From the NCBI GenBank assembly GCA_031266495.1, contig JAISAX010000488.1, positions 1 to 5,391 on the forward strand: a DNA stretch of 5,391 bases, given 5' to 3'. The notes under the pieces are model-generated. The model was not told the origin of the DNA. It saw nothing but the letters and a program-made list of their open reading frames with translations, and made no database searches. The translations under genes and the position numbers were made by a program. Of the stretch, positions 5,012-5,391 are shown piece after piece. This DNA is from Opitutaceae bacterium (GTDB taxonomy: Bacteria; Verrucomicrobiota; Verrucomicrobiae; Opitutales; Opitutaceae). Positions within the stretch are counted from its first letter, which is position 1; each line of letters starts with the position of its first letter.

Positions 5012-5229
5012 CTGAAGTTACGCGGACTGCCTTGAAGTGGCACGGGCTTCCAGCCCGTGGACGGCGCGCAGCGCCGCCCTTTGCCACCAGGCAAGATCAT
5101 TTGTTTGAGAGAATTGCAGTTGTTTACAGTGAATGACACGAAGGTGAGCAGGGAGGCGGCGCTTTACTGCCGATCCGTCCACGGGCTGGAAGCCCGTGCC
5201 ACTTCAAGGCAGTCCGCGTAACTTCAGTT
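5010..5229. repeat. 220-bp element with perfect 55-bp terminal inverted repeats
   Basis: Left arm 5010-5064 and right arm 5175-5229 are exact reverse complements over 55 bases. Each arm contains its own hairpin: CACGGGCT, TCC, AGCCCGTG at 5041-5059, and the matching one at 5180-5198. A further inverted pair, AGCGCCGCC (5070-5078) with GGCGGCGCT (5155-5163), continues inward, and a small stem GGCGC-GCA-GCGCC is at 5063-5075. The central 76 bp (5079-5154) are lower in GC and code for nothing visible. This may be a MITE-like non-autonomous element or a paired REP-type structure. No target-site duplication is obvious at the ends. Confidence 0.75.
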
Positions 5230-5247
5230 ATTTCACTGATGTTACGC
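5216..5247. repeat. 12-bp stem hairpin at the right end of the 55-bp repeat
   Basis: GCGTAAC (5216-5222) pairs with GTTACGC (5241-5247), then a single T-T mismatch, then TCAGT (5224-5228) pairs with ACTGA (5235-5239), around the loop TATTTC. Its left half is the last 14 bases of the right 55-bp arm. The short palindrome at 340-355 looks like a collapsed form of the same sequence. Confidence 0.65.
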
Positions 5248-5280
5248 AGACGAGGGTATTTTGATGCCGATCCGGTCCGG

Positions 5281-5391
5281 GGAGAGCACGCGTCTCGCGT
5301 GCTGTGTTCGGCGTCTCGCCGAACACGGTTCGGTTCGGCAGAAAAGGCTTGGGCGAGACGCCCAAGCCAGCACGCGAGACGCGTGCTCTCC
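5281..5391. repeat. Symmetric array of four hairpins with a shared apex
   Basis: GGAG (5281-5284) is followed by hairpin 1 (5285-5303), hairpin 2 (5304-5326), a 19-base spacer, hairpin 3 (5346-5368), hairpin 4 (5369-5387) and CTCC (5388-5391, window end). Hairpins 1 and 2 touch with no gap, as do 3 and 4. All four have the apex GCG-TCT-CGC or its complement, while the outer stem differs: AGCAC in 1 and 4, GTGTTCG in 2, GGCTTGG in 3. The outer 24 bp (5281-5304 and 5368-5391) are perfect inverted repeats. GGAG plus hairpin in opposing orientation suggests a REP/BIME-like element. It may extend beyond the window. Confidence 0.75.

Noticed and set aside
4744..5139. Minus-strand open frame of 131 codons
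   Set aside because: It runs through the 55-bp inverted repeat and the dispersed repeat, and its translation is repeat-derived (TGWKPVPLQG type); it has no signal, domain or ribosome binding site.
4991..5391. CRISPR array
   Set aside because: The repeats are inverted hairpins of differing stems, not direct repeats with regular unique spacers, and no cas gene is present.

Overview
The window most likely comes from a GC-rich member of the Verrucomicrobiota, probably the Opitutaceae or a close relative. The grounds are an exported LamG protein with a PEP-CTERM sorting tail, a prepilin-like protein with the H-X9-DG motif, a right-handed beta-helix glycosidase-like protein, mostly absent Shine-Dalgarno sequences, and many intergenic palindromic repeats. 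This placement is an inference from gene families; there is no rRNA or marker gene in the window.

Layout. Positions 1-346 hold no gene: there is a terminator-like hairpin, a C16 run, a G11 run and a pair of inverted REP-like hairpins (244-329). Positions 347-4179 carry three minus-strand genes read in the order LamG/PEP-CTERM protein (3235-4179), H-X9-DG prepilin-like protein (2356-3123), then GH110-like beta-helix protein (347-2278). The gaps are 111 and 77 bp, and each contains a long G run (14 and 17 bases; C on the coding strand). Positions 4180-4354 are a divergent intergenic region with three copies of the palindrome GTTCCC-N4-GGGAAC. The last copy overlaps the ribosome binding site of a small plus-strand XRE-family regulator (4355-4636). 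After this come a short coding remnant resembling the end of a LacI/GntR-type sugar regulator (about 4693-4821) and about 570 bp of repeats: a 220-bp element with perfect 55-bp inverted repeats (5010-5229) and a symmetric array of four hairpins that share one apex sequence (5281-5391).

How the parts may work together. The three minus-strand genes all encode exported or envelope proteins: a probable carbohydrate-binding surface protein, a pseudopilin-like protein and a probable alpha-galactosidase-type enzyme. They could be one transcription unit for capture and trimming of a galactose-containing glycan. The XRE regulator is divergent from them, and the repeated palindrome lies both at its own start and in front of the LamG gene, so the simplest model is a self-regulating switch that also controls the exported genes. 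The regulatory link is inferred from site position and repetition only.

The most notable features are the three-site operator cluster, the REP-like hairpins with a compensatory base-pair change, the four-hairpin array, and a dispersed repeat that overlaps the stop codons of two unrelated genes. No CRISPR array, rRNA or tRNA, or transposase gene was seen.
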